Shown here piece after piece: positions 16,010-24,661 of a stretch of 64,000 bases of DNA. This stretch comes from Cupriavidus sp. D384 (GTDB lineage Bacteria; Pseudomonadota; Gammaproteobacteria; Burkholderiales; Burkholderiaceae): NCBI RefSeq assembly GCF_001652915.1, contig NZ_BBQI01000096.1, positions 46,837-110,836 of the forward strand. Direction: 5' to 3'. The stretch's first letter is position 1, and each line of letters starts with the position of its first letter. Under the pieces are notes generated by a model. The model saw nothing but the letters and a program-made list of their open reading frames with translations, was not told the DNA's origin and did no database searches. A program made the translations under genes and the position numbers.

Positions 16010-16993
16010 TCAATCCTCGGGCTGCACGTTGGCGGCGCGGATCACCTTGTCCCAGCGCGCCTTCTCGCTGACCATCGTCTGCCGCAGCGATGCCGGCGCC
16101 GTACCGGCCGGGACGAAATACTGCGCGCGCATCTTGTCGCGCACGTCGGCGCTGCCGATGATCGTGACCAGTTCGCGATAGAGCCGGTCCACCACTGGCG
16201 CGGGCGTGCCTGCCGGCGCCAGGATCGCCTGCCACGAAATCGCCTCGAAGCCGGGAAAGCCGGATTCCGCCACCGTCGGCACCGACGGCAGCACGCCGGT
16301 ACGCCCCGACGACGTCACCGCCAGCAGCCGCAGCTTGCCGGCCGTTACCAAGGGCATGGCAATCGCCGGCACCATGAACCCCGCCTGCACCTGTCCGCCG
16401 ACGATCGCCGTCGTGATCTGCGGAAAGCCTGCATAGGGCACGTGCTGCAGATCGATGCCGGCCATGGCCTTGAGCTGCTCCATCGCCAGGTGTGCCGCAC
16501 TGCCGTTACCCACCGATCCATAGTTCAGCACGCCCGGCTTCGACTTCGCCAGCGCCACGAATTCGCGCAGGCTATGCACCGGCAGGCGGGCATCGATGAC
16601 CAGCACGTTCGGCGACGTAGCCACCAGCGTCACCGGCGCCAGCTGCTTCATCGGGTCATAGTTCAGATGGCGATACAGCGATGGCGCCGTCACCAGCGGG
16701 CCGTTGATCGTGAACAGCAGCGTGTAGCCATCGGGCGCCGCCTTGGCGACCAGCCCCGTGCCGATGTTGCCGCCCGCACCAGGCCGGTTTTCGACCACCA
16801 CGGGCTGGCCCAGCACCGCAGCCAGTTTTTCGGTAACGATGCGGGCGATCAGGTCCGGCGACGAACCGGCCGGAAACGGCACGATCATGCGGATCGGCTT
16901 CGACGGCCAGGCGTCGGCCATCGCGATACGGGGCAGCGCCCCAGCGGCTGCGCAGGCAGCCAGCGCCCCGAGGGCGCGGCGTCGGGAGACCAT
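16010..16993 (-). CDS. Bug/TctC-type tripartite tricarboxylate transporter binding protein
   Basis: A 327-residue periplasmic binding protein. A twin-arginine-like signal (VSRRRALGALAACAAAGALP) precedes the mature domain WPSKPIRMIVPFPAGSSPDLIARI, the hallmark of the Bug family, which is greatly expanded in Bordetella and Cupriavidus. The ligand is probably a carboxylic acid but is unknown. No TctA/TctB membrane genes are adjacent, which is common for orphan Bug genes. It follows gpsA by 41 bp; short direct repeats of GTTCGGGTGCGA type lie between them. Confidence 0.88.
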   Translation of the reverse strand: MVSRRRALGALAACAAAGALPRIAMADAWPSKPIRMIVPFPAGSSPDLIARIVTEKLAAVLGQPVVVENRPGAGGNIGTGLVAKAAPDGYTLLFTINGPLVTAPSLYRHLNYDPMKQLAPVTLVATSPNVLVIDARLPVHSLREFVALAKSKPGVLNYGSVGNGSAAHLAMEQLKAMAGIDLQHVPYAGFPQITTAIVGGQVQAGFMVPAIAMPLVTAGKLRLLAVTSSGRTGVLPSVPTVAESGFPGFEAISWQAILAPAGTPAPVVDRLYRELVTIIGSADVRDKMRAQYFVPAGTAPASLRQTMVSEKARWDKVIRAANVQPED

Positions 16994-17034
16994 GGTGCTT
17001 GTTCGGGTGCGAGTTCGGGTGCGTGTTGTTGTGC

Positions 17035-18060
17035 TTACTCGTCGCGGGCGTCGCGCTGCAGCAGCCGCTCCACCGCATCGGCCGCCGGCAAGCCCTCGAA
17101 CAGCACCGCGCACACCGCGCGCGTGATCGGCATTTCCACGCCCTTGCGCGCGGCCAGGTCGGCCACCGCCTGCGCGCAGCGCACGCCTTCGGCCACATGA
17201 CCCAGGTCATGCAGGATCTGCTCCAGCGTCTTGCCGCTGGCCAGTTGCTGGCCTACCTTGCGATTGCGCGACAGGTCGCCCGTGGCGGTCAGGATCAGGT
17301 CGCCCATGCCCGCCAGGCCCATGAAGGTTTCCATGCGGCCGCCCAGCGCCAACCCCAGGCGCGTCATTTCGGCCAGGCCGCGCGTCACCAGCGCGGCGCG
17401 CGCGTTGAGACCCAGTCCCAGGCCATCGCTGGCGCCCGTGGCGATCGCCAGCACGTTCTTGACCGCACCGCCGACCTCCACGCCGATCAGGTCGTCGCTG
17501 CCATAGATGCGCATCGCGTGATGATGGAATGCCGCCTGGGCCAGGTCGGTCAGCGCGTGCGTGGACCCGGCCACGGTCAGCGCGCACGGCAGGCCCTGTG
17601 CCACTTCCCTGGCGAAGCTCGGCCCGGTCAGCACACCATATTCGATCTCGCCCGGTGCCCCGCCCAGTGTATCGAGTTCCTCGCGCACCATCTGGTGCGG
17701 CAGCGCGTGGGTTCCGGCCTCGAAACCCTTGCACAGCCACAGCATGGCCAGCGGGCCGCGCCGCCGCGCCGCCAGCCTGCGCGTCATCTCGCGCAGGCCC
17801 GATACCGGCGTTGCCACCACCAGCAGGCCCTGTGCGTCGGCCAGCGCATGGTCGACGGCACGGTCGAAATCGGCCTCGCAGGCCAGCCGGGGCGACAGCG
17901 TCACGCCAGACAGATAGGTGGCGTTGGTACCGGTGGTGGCAATGGCGGCCAGCTGGTCCGCATCGCGTCCCCAGAGCACCACGTCGTGGCGGGTGTCGGC
18001 GGCAGCGTGGCTGGCCAGAGCGGTGCCCCATGCACCGGCGCCGAGGATGGTCAGTTTCAT
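17035..18060 (-). CDS. gpsA: Glycerol-3-phosphate dehydrogenase [NAD(P)+]
   Basis: A 341-residue cytoplasmic enzyme that reduces dihydroxyacetone phosphate to sn-glycerol 3-phosphate for phospholipids. The N-terminal dinucleotide fold reads MKLTILGAGAWGTALA. Other conserved parts are GPSFAREVAQGLPCALT and VGGAVKNVLAIATGASDGLGLG, which includes the catalytic Lys, and GMGDLILTATGDLSRNRKVG. It lies downstream of secB, separated by a terminator hairpin. Confidence 0.95.
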   Translation of the reverse strand: MKLTILGAGAWGTALASHAAADTRHDVVLWGRDADQLAAIATTGTNATYLSGVTLSPRLACEADFDRAVDHALADAQGLLVVATPVSGLREMTRRLAARRRGPLAMLWLCKGFEAGTHALPHQMVREELDTLGGAPGEIEYGVLTGPSFAREVAQGLPCALTVAGSTHALTDLAQAAFHHHAMRIYGSDDLIGVEVGGAVKNVLAIATGASDGLGLGLNARAALVTRGLAEMTRLGLALGGRMETFMGLAGMGDLILTATGDLSRNRKVGQQLASGKTLEQILHDLGHVAEGVRCAQAVADLAARKGVEMPITRAVCAVLFEGLPAADAVERLLQRDARDE

Positions 18061-18156
18061 GGCAGATCGAGGATCGGGCCGCACGGTTGCGCGGTCATGC
18101 AGACAGTATGGACGTCACGGCAGGATGTCGCGGGGCTGCGAGCTGTCAGAAAACGC

Positions 18157-18182
18157 AAACGGGGCCGAAGCCCCGTTTTTCG
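18157..18182 (-). terminator. Terminator between secB and gpsA
   Basis: AAACGGGGC, a CGAA tetraloop and GCCCCGTTTTT form a short strong stem 23 bp past the secB stop. A- and T-runs flank both sides, so partial readthrough into gpsA is possible. Confidence 0.75.
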
Positions 18183-18204
18183 TCTAATCCGGCCGCGGCG
18201 CGGA

Positions 18205-18723
18205 TCAGTGGCGAGCCTGGCTGCCGTCCGGCAGCACGATGCCCGAGTCGCCGCCCTGGGCTTGCGCTTCTTCCATGGCAGCCTGCAGGCGTTGCTCGTA
18301 CAGCGCCTGGAAGTTGATTTCCGACAGGTGGATGGCCTGGAAGCCGGCACGCGTGATCACGTCGGCAATGTTGCCGCGCAGGTACGGGTACAGGATGGTC
18401 GGGCAGGCAATGCCCAGCAGCGGGTCCAGCTGTTCGGCCGGCACGTTGCGGATGTCGAAGATACCGGCCTGGTGGGCTTCCACCAGGAACGCGACCTTGT
18501 CCTGCACCTTGGTCGTCACGGTGCCCGTCACCACCACTTCGAAAATGCCTTCCTGCAGCTGGGCCGCGCCCACGTTGACCTGCACTTCGACCGACGGGGC
18601 TTCCGATTCGAGGAAGATGGCCGGCGAGTTCGGCTGCTCGAGCGACATGTCCTTCAGGTACACGCGCTGGATGTTGAAGAAGGGCTGATCGTCCTGCTGG
18701 GTGGCTTGTTGCTGGTCGCTCAT
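18205..18723 (-). CDS. secB: Protein-export chaperone SecB
   Basis: A 172-residue tetrameric chaperone that keeps preproteins unfolded and passes them to SecA. It shows FFNIQRVYLKDMSLEQPNSP near the start and LDPLLGIACPTILYPYLRGNIADVITRAGF in the middle, both typical. The acidic and Gln-rich first 12 residues are normal for betaproteobacteria. It lies 197 bp after grxC in the conserved order rhodanese-grxC-secB-gpsA. Confidence 0.96.
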   Translation of the reverse strand: MSDQQQATQQDDQPFFNIQRVYLKDMSLEQPNSPAIFLESEAPSVEVQVNVGAAQLQEGIFEVVVTGTVTTKVQDKVAFLVEAHQAGIFDIRNVPAEQLDPLLGIACPTILYPYLRGNIADVITRAGFQAIHLSEINFQALYEQRLQAAMEEAQAQGGDSGIVLPDGSQARH

Positions 18724-18920
18724 GAAAGGCTTCCGGATGGATCGGTTTGGGCGCGCTGCGCCATGCGCAGCCGGGTGCCGAAGCCCCGGCGGCTGTTTGG
18801 AAAGCGCATATGGTACATGACGCCGATGGCGAATTCACCGTACCGCGGCTTTATCAGAATTGTCGCCTGATCTGCTGCAGCGCAGCGAAACCCGGCGCAC
18901 CAGGCGCCCGCAGGCAGCCT

Positions 18921-19178
18921 TCAGGCTGCCAGCAGCGGTACCAGGCCGCCCTGGCGATCCAGTGCCGAAAGGTCGTCGAAGCCGCCCACATGGGTCTCGT
19001 CGATATAGATCTGCGGCACGGTACGACGGCCCGTACGGGTCATCATTTCCTCACGCCGGCCAGGCTCGCGGTCGATCAGGATCTTCTCGATCGTTTCCAC
19101 GCCACGCTGCTTGAGCAGGCGCTCGGCCATCTGGCAATAGGGGCACACTACCGTGCTGTACATGACGACGCGGGCCAT
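18921..19178 (-). CDS. grxC: Glutaredoxin 3
   Basis: An 85-residue class I glutaredoxin with the active site CPYC (Cys12, Cys15), the cis-proline segment RTVPQIYI, and the glutathione-binding HVGGFDDL. It reduces protein and glutathione mixed disulfides using glutathione, which is made by gshA and gshB elsewhere in this window. It lies between the rhodanese gene and secB. Confidence 0.95.
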   Translation of the reverse strand: MARVVMYSTVVCPYCQMAERLLKQRGVETIEKILIDREPGRREEMMTRTGRRTVPQIYIDETHVGGFDDLSALDRQGGLVPLLAA

Positions 19179-19264
19179 GCGGAATCTCCTTGACTGAAAA
19201 AAACAGCGGCGCGGACCGCCCAGGGCAGTACCGCGCCGCGTGCTGCATGTTGAATGGGGCTGAT

Positions 19265-19678
19265 TTACTTGATGACCGGCAGGCCGGCCTGCTGCCAGGC
19301 AGCCATGCCGCCTTCCAGCGCATACACCTCACTGTAACCGGCTTCCTTCAGTGCTGCTTGGGCCTTGCTCGAGCGCTGGCCGTTCTGGCACACCACGATG
19401 ATGGGGATCGCCTTGTCCTTTGCAAGGCCGGCGGCGCGGTTGCCGATATCGGCAAGTGGCGCGCTCTTGGCCTGCGGCAGATGGCCCTTGGCAAATTCGG
19501 CGGCGTCGCGGATGTCCACCACCACGGCGTTGCGCTTGTTGATGAGCTGCGTGGCGGCAGCCGTATTGACGCGCTTGCCGCCCGTGCCGGCCTTGATTTG
19601 CGGCCAGGCCAGCAGGCCGCCCGAGACCACGGCGATCGCGATCAGGGCCAGGTTGTTGTAATCGGCGAAGAAATTCAC
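19265..19678 (-). CDS. Membrane-anchored rhodanese-like protein
   Basis: 137 residues: one N-terminal helix (about 8-25) and a single rhodanese domain with active-site Cys97 in VVCQNGQRS. It resembles YibN, which also sits beside grxC and secB in enteric bacteria. The sulfur acceptor is unknown. It is the first gene of the grxC-secB group, divergent from gpmA. Confidence 0.9.
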   Translation of the reverse strand: MNFFADYNNLALIAIAVVSGGLLAWPQIKAGTGGKRVNTAAATQLINKRNAVVVDIRDAAEFAKGHLPQAKSAPLADIGNRAAGLAKDKAIPIIVVCQNGQRSSKAQAALKEAGYSEVYALEGGMAAWQQAGLPVIK

Positions 19679-19690
19679 GTTGGCATTCCG

Positions 19691-19718
19691 TTGGGTTGGG
19701 TCGGCGGCATTATAAAAT
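19691..19718. promoter_or_regulatory. Overlapping divergent promoters of gpmA and the rhodanese gene
   Basis: Plus strand: TTGGGT (19691-19696), 16 bp, TAAAAT (19713-19718), for gpmA. Minus strand: a perfect TATAAT (19714-19709) about 30 bp before the rhodanese start, without a clear -35. The two -10 boxes overlap, so the promoters may compete. Confidence 0.5.
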
Positions 19719-19822
19719 ACGCGGTTTCGCGCCAGCGCCGATTATTTCGGGTGGCGCCTGCCACGCCCGGGCGTGACGCGGGCGCCGCGCGCCGCAGGTT
19801 ACTCACTACCCTGGAAGCTGCA

Positions 19823-20569
19823 ATGTACAAGCTCGTCCTCATCCGCCACGGCGAATCCACGTGGAATCTCGAAAACCGCTTCACCGGCTGGGTTGACGTC
19901 GACCTGACCGATACCGGCGTGGCCCAGGCCAGGCAAGGCGGCCAACTGCTGAAGGAAGCCGGCTTCACGTTCGATGTGGCCTACACGTCGGTGCTCAAGC
20001 GCGCCATCCGCACCCTCTGGCACGTCCAGGACGAAATGGACCTGATGTGGATTCCGGTGCGCAACGAATGGCGCCTGAACGAGCGCCACTACGGCGCCCT
20101 GGCCGGCCTGAACAAGGCGGAGACGGCCAGGAAGTACGGCGACGACCAGGTGCTGGTGTGGCGCCGCAGCTACGACACCCCGCCGCCCGCGCTGGAGCCG
20201 ACCGACGAACGCGCCTCGTTCAACGACCCGCGCTACGCCAATGTGCCGCGCGAGCAGGTGCCGCTGACCGAATGCCTGAAGGACACGGTGGCCCGCGTCA
20301 TGCCGCTGTGGAACGAATCCATCGCTCCCGACATCAAATCCGGCAAGCGCGTGGTGATTGCCGCCCACGGCAACAGCATCCGCGCGCTCGTGAAGTATCT
20401 GGATCAGATCTCGGATGACGATATCGTCGGCCTCAACATCCCCAACGGCACCCCGCTTGTCTACGAGCTGGACGCCGACCTGCGCCCCCTGCGCCACTAT
20501 TACCTGGGCGACCAGGAAGCGATCGCCGCTTCGCTGGCCGCCGTGGCCAACCAGGGCAAGTCCCGCTGA
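19823..20569 (+). CDS. gpmA: 2,3-bisphosphoglycerate-dependent phosphoglycerate mutase
   Basis: A 248-residue glycolytic and gluconeogenic enzyme that interconverts 3- and 2-phosphoglycerate. It has the phosphohistidine motif LIRHGESTWN (His9), FTGWVDVDLT, the acid/base region NERHYGALAGLNKAE, and the second catalytic His in VVIAAHGNSIRALVKYL. GGAAG stands seven bases before the ATG. It is followed by a hairpin that resembles a terminator. Confidence 0.96.
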   Translation: MYKLVLIRHGESTWNLENRFTGWVDVDLTDTGVAQARQGGQLLKEAGFTFDVAYTSVLKRAIRTLWHVQDEMDLMWIPVRNEWRLNERHYGALAGLNKAETARKYGDDQVLVWRRSYDTPPPALEPTDERASFNDPRYANVPREQVPLTECLKDTVARVMPLWNESIAPDIKSGKRVVIAAHGNSIRALVKYLDQISDDDIVGLNIPNGTPLVYELDADLRPLRHYYLGDQEAIAASLAAVANQGKSR

Positions 20570-20639
20570 CCGCCGCCGGTGCGCCCACGCGCCGGCCCGG
20601 GCGGCATCCGGGTAGGCGCGCCCAGGGCTTGTGTGGCCG

Positions 20640-20676
20640 CCCCCACCATGGTGTGGGGGCCCGCAGGTCTTTTTCT
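20640..20676 (+). terminator. Probable terminator of gpmA
   Basis: CCCCCACCATGG and its complement GTGTGGGGG fold around a CACCATGGTG palindrome with one bulged base; TCTTTTTCTG follows. The stem is strong but the T-run starts about 8 bases late, so confidence is moderate. Confidence 0.5.
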
Positions 20677-20774
20677 GCGCACCCTCTTATACTGTCGGTC
20701 AATCTGCGCCGGATGTAACCCATCCGGCCAGGAATTTCCCTTTCGCATCATCCACAAAAGTTCAGGCTGCCCTC

Positions 20775-22385
20775 ATGCGTAAGACGCTCAAGAACATTAG
20801 CCTCGTCTCAGTCGGCGTCGTCGCCGGCGTGCTGGCCACGCTGCAAATCTCGGCCACCGCGCAGAACAGCTCGGGACCGCTGCCGCTCGACCAGTTGCGG
20901 CTGATGTCCGACATCTTCGGGCAGATCAAGCGCGAGTACGTGGAGCCGGTCGACGACAAGAAGCTGCTGACCGAAGCCATCAAGGGCATGGTCGCCAGCC
21001 TCGACCCGCACTCGGCCTATCTGGACGAGAAGGACTTCAAGGAACTGCAGGAAGGCACCCGCGGCCGCTTTGCCGGCCTGGGCATCGAGATTTCGCAGGA
21101 AGAAGGCCTGGTCAAGGTCATCAACCCCATCGAGGACACCCCCGCCTTCCGCGCCGGTATCCAGCCGGGCGACCTGATCACCCGCATCGACGACAAGCCC
21201 GTGCGCGGCCTGCCGCTGGAACAGGCGGTCAAGCGCATGCGCGGCGAGCCGGGCACCAAGGTCACGCTGACCATCTACCGCAAGAGCGAGGAACGCACGT
21301 TCCCGGTCTCGATCACGCGCGCCGAGATCCGCGTGCAGTCGGTCAAGACCAAGATGCTCGACAACAACACCATTGGCTGGGTGCGCCTGACGAGCTTCCA
21401 GGAACGCACCGTGGCCGACCTGGGCCGCCGCCTGAAGGACATGGCGGACAAGAACCCGAACCTGAAGGGCATCATCCTGGACCTGCGCAACAACGGCGGC
21501 GGCGTGCTGCAGGGCGCAGTGGGCGTGGCGGCAGCGTTCCTGCCGGACGACGCCACCGTGGTGTCGACCAACGGCCAGGTGCCGGACGCCAAGCGCGTCT
21601 ACAAGGCCACGTTCAACAACTACCGCCTGTCGTCGGTCGAGGACGATCCGCTCAAGGACCTGCCCGCGCAGTTCAAGAAGCTGCCGATGATCGTGCTGAC
21701 CAACGCCTACTCGGCATCGGCCTCGGAAATCGTGGCCGGCGCGCTGCAGGATCACAAGCGCGCGCTGATCATGGGCAAGACCACGTTCGGCAAGGGTTCG
21801 GTGCAGACCGTGCGTCCGCTGACCAACGACACCGGCATCAAGCTGACGATTGCGTACTACTACACGCCGTCGGGCAAGTCGATCCAGGCCAAGGGCATCC
21901 GCCCGGACATCCCGGTCGACCAGAACCCGGAAGGCGATCCGGATGACGCACTGATCACTCGCGAGATCGACACCGAGCGCCACCTGCACAACAAGCAGGA
22001 GTCGGAAGAGCCGGAAATGAACGAGCGCGAACAGCGCCGCGTTGAGGAACTTCGCCGTCTGGAAGAGGAAAACGCGAAGAAGACGCCAGAAGAGCGCGAG
22101 AAGGATCGCAAGAAGAAGCCTGTGGAATTCGGTTCGGCCGAAGATTTCATGCTGCAGCAGGCCATCGCCCAGCTCGACGGCAAGCCGGTGCAGAAGTCGA
22201 AGTCGCGACTGGAAGCCACTGGTACGGCCGGCAAGCCCGACACCAAGGAAGAAAAGACCGGCAAGGCCCCGGCCAAGCCTGCCGCCAAGCCGGCTCCGGC
22301 ACCGGCCAAGCCTGCGCCAGCCAGCCAGCCGCCCGCGAGCGCGCCGATCGGCCAGCCGCTGGGCACGCCGACCGGTCAGAAGTAA
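20775..22385 (+). CDS. Carboxyl-terminal processing protease (S41 family)
   Basis: A 536-residue periplasmic serine protease with a signal segment (about 8-28), a PDZ domain (GLGIEISQEEGLVKVINPIEDTP), and an S41 catalytic domain. The SASASE motif at 313-318 carries the nucleophile, and the Lys of KTTFGKGSVQT completes the Ser-Lys dyad. The last 100 residues are charged, then Lys/Pro/Ala-rich, as in CtpA proteins of this group. CtpA-type proteases trim envelope proteins and peptidoglycan enzymes. Gene order gpmA-ctpA-moeB is conserved in Burkholderiaceae. Confidence 0.93.
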   Translation: MRKTLKNISLVSVGVVAGVLATLQISATAQNSSGPLPLDQLRLMSDIFGQIKREYVEPVDDKKLLTEAIKGMVASLDPHSAYLDEKDFKELQEGTRGRFAGLGIEISQEEGLVKVINPIEDTPAFRAGIQPGDLITRIDDKPVRGLPLEQAVKRMRGEPGTKVTLTIYRKSEERTFPVSITRAEIRVQSVKTKMLDNNTIGWVRLTSFQERTVADLGRRLKDMADKNPNLKGIILDLRNNGGGVLQGAVGVAAAFLPDDATVVSTNGQVPDAKRVYKATFNNYRLSSVEDDPLKDLPAQFKKLPMIVLTNAYSASASEIVAGALQDHKRALIMGKTTFGKGSVQTVRPLTNDTGIKLTIAYYYTPSGKSIQAKGIRPDIPVDQNPEGDPDDALITREIDTERHLHNKQESEEPEMNEREQRRVEELRRLEEENAKKTPEEREKDRKKKPVEFGSAEDFMLQQAIAQLDGKPVQKSKSRLEATGTAGKPDTKEEKTGKAPAKPAAKPAPAPAKPAPASQPPASAPIGQPLGTPTGQK

Positions 22386-22482
22386 CGGATCCGCGCCGCC
22401 GCCCCTGGCGTGCGGCGCTATCCCCGAAATCCTGCGGCCCGCGGCATGCCACCGTCGGGCCGTTTTCATTTGTCGCCGAACC

Positions 22483-23235
22483 ATGAATGACGATCAGCTG
22501 CTGCGCTATTCGCGCCATATCCTGCTGGATGAACTCGGCATCGAGGGCCAGGAACGCCTGCTGGCCGGGCATGCGCTGGTGATCGGTGCCGGCGGGCTCG
22601 GCGCGGCCGCACTGCCCTACCTGGCATCGGCGGGCGTGGGGCGCATCACCATCGTCGACGACGACGATGTCGACCTGACCAACCTGCAGCGCCAGATCCT
22701 TCACACCACCGCCAACGTGGGCCGCCCCAAGGTGGAGTCGGCTCGGGAAGGGCTGCTGCGCATCAACCCCGATGTCGATATCCGGCTGGTGGCGCAGCGC
22801 GTGGGCGATGCCGAACTCGATGCACTGGCGGCGCAGGCCGATGTCGTGCTCGATTGCTGCGACAACTTCGGCACGCGCCAGGCCGTCAACAGGGCCTGCC
22901 TGAAACATCGCCGGCCACTGGTCTCGGGCGCCGCGCTGCGCTTCGACGGCCAGGTCAGCGTGTACGACCTGCGCAACCCCGAAGCCCCGTGCTACGGCTG
23001 CCTGTTCCCGCCGTCGGAGCCTGCCCCGGAAGCGGCCTGCGCCACGATGGGCGTGTTCGCACCGCTGGTTGGCATGGTCGGCACGGTGCAGGCCGCCGAG
23101 GCGCTGAAGCTGCTGACCGGCGTGGGCGAGACCCTGGCCGGCCGGCTGCTGATGGTCAATGCGATGACGATGGAATGGACTACGATGCGCCTGGCGCGCA
23201 CGCCCGGCTGCGAGGTCTGTGGGCAGTCACATTGA
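22483..23235 (+). CDS. HesA/MoeB/ThiF family adenylyltransferase
   Basis: 250 residues of the E1-like fold that adenylates the C-terminal glycine of a ubiquitin-like sulfur carrier such as MoaD or ThiS. Visible parts are the nucleotide loop GAGGLGAAALPYLASAGVG, the NLQRQILH motif, and two CxxC zinc pairs (CYGC, CEVC). The catalytic region reads EAACATMGVFAPLVG. MoeB and ThiF cannot be told apart because no carrier gene is adjacent. It ends before a repeat tract and a strong terminator. Confidence 0.9.
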   Translation: MNDDQLLRYSRHILLDELGIEGQERLLAGHALVIGAGGLGAAALPYLASAGVGRITIVDDDDVDLTNLQRQILHTTANVGRPKVESAREGLLRINPDVDIRLVAQRVGDAELDALAAQADVVLDCCDNFGTRQAVNRACLKHRRPLVSGAALRFDGQVSVYDLRNPEAPCYGCLFPPSEPAPEAACATMGVFAPLVGMVGTVQAAEALKLLTGVGETLAGRLLMVNAMTMEWTTMRLARTPGCEVCGQSH

Positions 23236-23278
23236 CAGCGACTGCATGGAACCAAAAGGCGGGGATCAGGCAGAAAAG

Positions 23279-23355
23279 AAGGTTGAAACCAGCCTGAAAT
23301 CGGCCTGAAACTGACCTGAAGGCAATCTGGAATTGCCCTGAAACCAGCCTGGGAT
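23279..23355. repeat. 11-bp tandem repeat, about 7 copies
   Basis: Units of 11 bp with consensus NNNCCTGAAAN run head to tail: AAGGTTGAAAC, CAGCCTGAAAT, CGGCCTGAAAC, TGACCTGAAGG, CAATCTGGAAT, TGCCCTGAAAC, CAGCCTGGGAT. The tract lies in the 3' region of the moeB-like gene, before its terminator. No coding sense was found. Confidence 0.85.
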
Positions 23356-23370
23356 AGCGCCCGGAAACCT

Positions 23371-23416
23371 GGCGACCCGCGGTGGAGCCCCCTCCCCGCC
23401 GGGTCGCCATTTTTTT
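23371..23416 (+). terminator. Terminator after the moeB-like gene
   Basis: GGCGACCCG (23371-23379) pairs with CGGGTCGCC (23400-23408); A and seven T follow. The remaining 150 bp up to the bfr stop show no gene. Confidence 0.85.
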
Positions 23417-23568
23417 GGCGCGATGTGACTGGATGGAGACAAGAATCCGAATGAGAAGGGTTACCAACCTGCCTCACACCGGGGCGTGGCGCCATCCTGC
23501 GCCACGCGCTTGCCCGGCCGCGCCTGCCAGTGGATCGGTCAGGCCGCGGCTGGGTCGGAAGCCAGCGC

Positions 23569-24048
23569 TTATTGCTCGCCCGGCTCCAGTTGCGACTGCA
23601 GGTAGTTCTGCAGGCCAACCTTGTCGATCAGGTCCAGTTGCGTCTCCAGGTACTCGATATGCTCTTCGGTGTCCGTGAGGATATCGACCAGGAGTTCGCG
23701 GCTGACGTAGTCGCCAACGGATTCGCAGTACGCAATGCCTTCCTTGACCGTCGCGTGCGCGGTCTGCTCCAGCTTCAGGTCGCACTTGAGCATTTCGGGC
23801 GTGTCTTCGCCGATCAGCAGCTTGTGCAGGTCCTGCAGGTTGGGCAGCCCGTCGAGCATCAGGATGCGGTCGATCAGGCGATCGGCGTGCTTCATTTCGC
23901 CGATCGATTCCTTGTACTCGACGTCACCGAGCTTCTTCAGGCCCCAGTGGCGGTACATGCGCGCGTGGAGGAAATACTGGTTGATCGCGGTCAGCTCGTT
24001 CCTGAGCTGGGCGTTCAGATGCTGGATGACCTTCTTGTCACCTTTCAT
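23569..24048 (-). CDS. bfr: Bacterioferritin
   Basis: A 159-residue haem-containing ferritin subunit of the 24-mer that oxidises and stores iron. The dinuclear ferroxidase ligands are in place (Glu18, Glu51, His54, and later Glu residues in DTEEHIEYLETQL). The haem-binding Met52 is present in GEMKHADR, so this is the haem-binding type. It lies downstream of bfd on the same strand, separated by a terminator-like hairpin, so it can be transcribed separately. Confidence 0.96.
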   Translation of the reverse strand: MKGDKKVIQHLNAQLRNELTAINQYFLHARMYRHWGLKKLGDVEYKESIGEMKHADRLIDRILMLDGLPNLQDLHKLLIGEDTPEMLKCDLKLEQTAHATVKEGIAYCESVGDYVSRELLVDILTDTEEHIEYLETQLDLIDKVGLQNYLQSQLEPGEQ

Positions 24049-24132
24049 TCGGGGCTCCTGTTACCGACAACAAACGGACCCGGCGAATGGACAAAGGCGA
24101 AGGAACGCAACGAGATACAACGGTCGGGAACG

Positions 24133-24170
24133 AAAAAACGCGCCGCGGACGAATCCGTGGGCGCGCTTTT
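24133..24170 (-). terminator. Terminator of bfd
   Basis: On the minus strand GCGCGCCCACGGA pairs imperfectly with TCCGCGGCGCG and a TTTTTT run follows, 37 bp past the bfd stop. Confidence 0.65.
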
Positions 24171-24206
24171 CAATCCACGCGTTGTTCGGTGTGAACGCTT
24201 CCTGAA

Positions 24207-24512
24207 TCAGGCAACCAGCGCGGTACGCTGGTCGTTCGCGACTGCCGGGTCACGAGCGTCCATTATGGCATGTGACGCAGCCGGCGAACAGGCTGAAATT
24301 TCGACGACCTGGATGGTCGAGATGGTGGAGGCCTTGATGGTCTGCACGGCGGCAACGCCTTCGCAAAGCACCTGCCTTGCACAGTCGCGGCAACGGCCGC
24401 AGCAGGTTCCCACGCCTAGCGTTTCGGCCAGCTCGTCGAGCGTGGACACGCCAAGATGAGCGGCACCATGGATCTCATGGTCGGTAACCTGATTGCAGAT
24501 GCAGACGTACAC
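24207..24512 (-). CDS. bfd: Bacterioferritin-associated ferredoxin
   Basis: 101 residues. The [2Fe-2S] cluster ligands are Cys4, Cys6, Cys38 and Cys41 (YVCICNQVTDHEI and GTCCGRCRDCA). Bfd docks on bacterioferritin and reduces its core so that iron is released in iron starvation. The GTG start at 24512 follows AGGAGG by six bases. A C-terminal tail of about 40 residues beyond the usual 60-70 residue Bfd core has no recognised motif. A Fur-box-like site overlaps its promoter. Confidence 0.92.
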   Translation of the reverse strand: MYVCICNQVTDHEIHGAAHLGVSTLDELAETLGVGTCCGRCRDCARQVLCEGVAAVQTIKASTISTIQVVEISACSPAASHAIMDARDPAVANDQRTALVA

Positions 24513-24564
24513 AACTTGCCTCCTGGGGGCTGGCGGCACCGGCATGCCGCACGCGATGAGAGGC

Positions 24565-24598
24565 AGAATAACAGAGATCGAAAATGATAACAATTCCC
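24565..24598 (-). promoter_or_regulatory. bfd promoter overlapped by a Fur-box-like site
   Basis: On the minus strand TTGTTA (24593-24588), 17 bp, TATTCT (24570-24565) is a good sigma-70 promoter 53 bp before the bfd start. The 19-bp segment 24580-24598 on the plus strand, GAAAATGATAACAATTCCC, matches the Fur consensus at about 14 of 19 positions and covers the -35. Fur repression under iron sufficiency is the expected result. Confidence 0.75.
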
Positions 24599-24661
24599 AT
24601 TAATGCACATGGGAAGGGTCGCGCACAGTCTCTGCAAAATGATGGGAAAAGGATTCGGGAA

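Noticed and set aside
20808..22484. 558-codon open frame antisense to the S41 protease gene
   Set aside because: The opposite strand has a complete PDZ-protease with catalytic motifs; the antisense product is low-complexity and has no ribosome-binding site.
23279..23355. CRISPR array
   Set aside because: Units are 11 bp, directly adjacent and degenerate, with no spacers and no cas genes.
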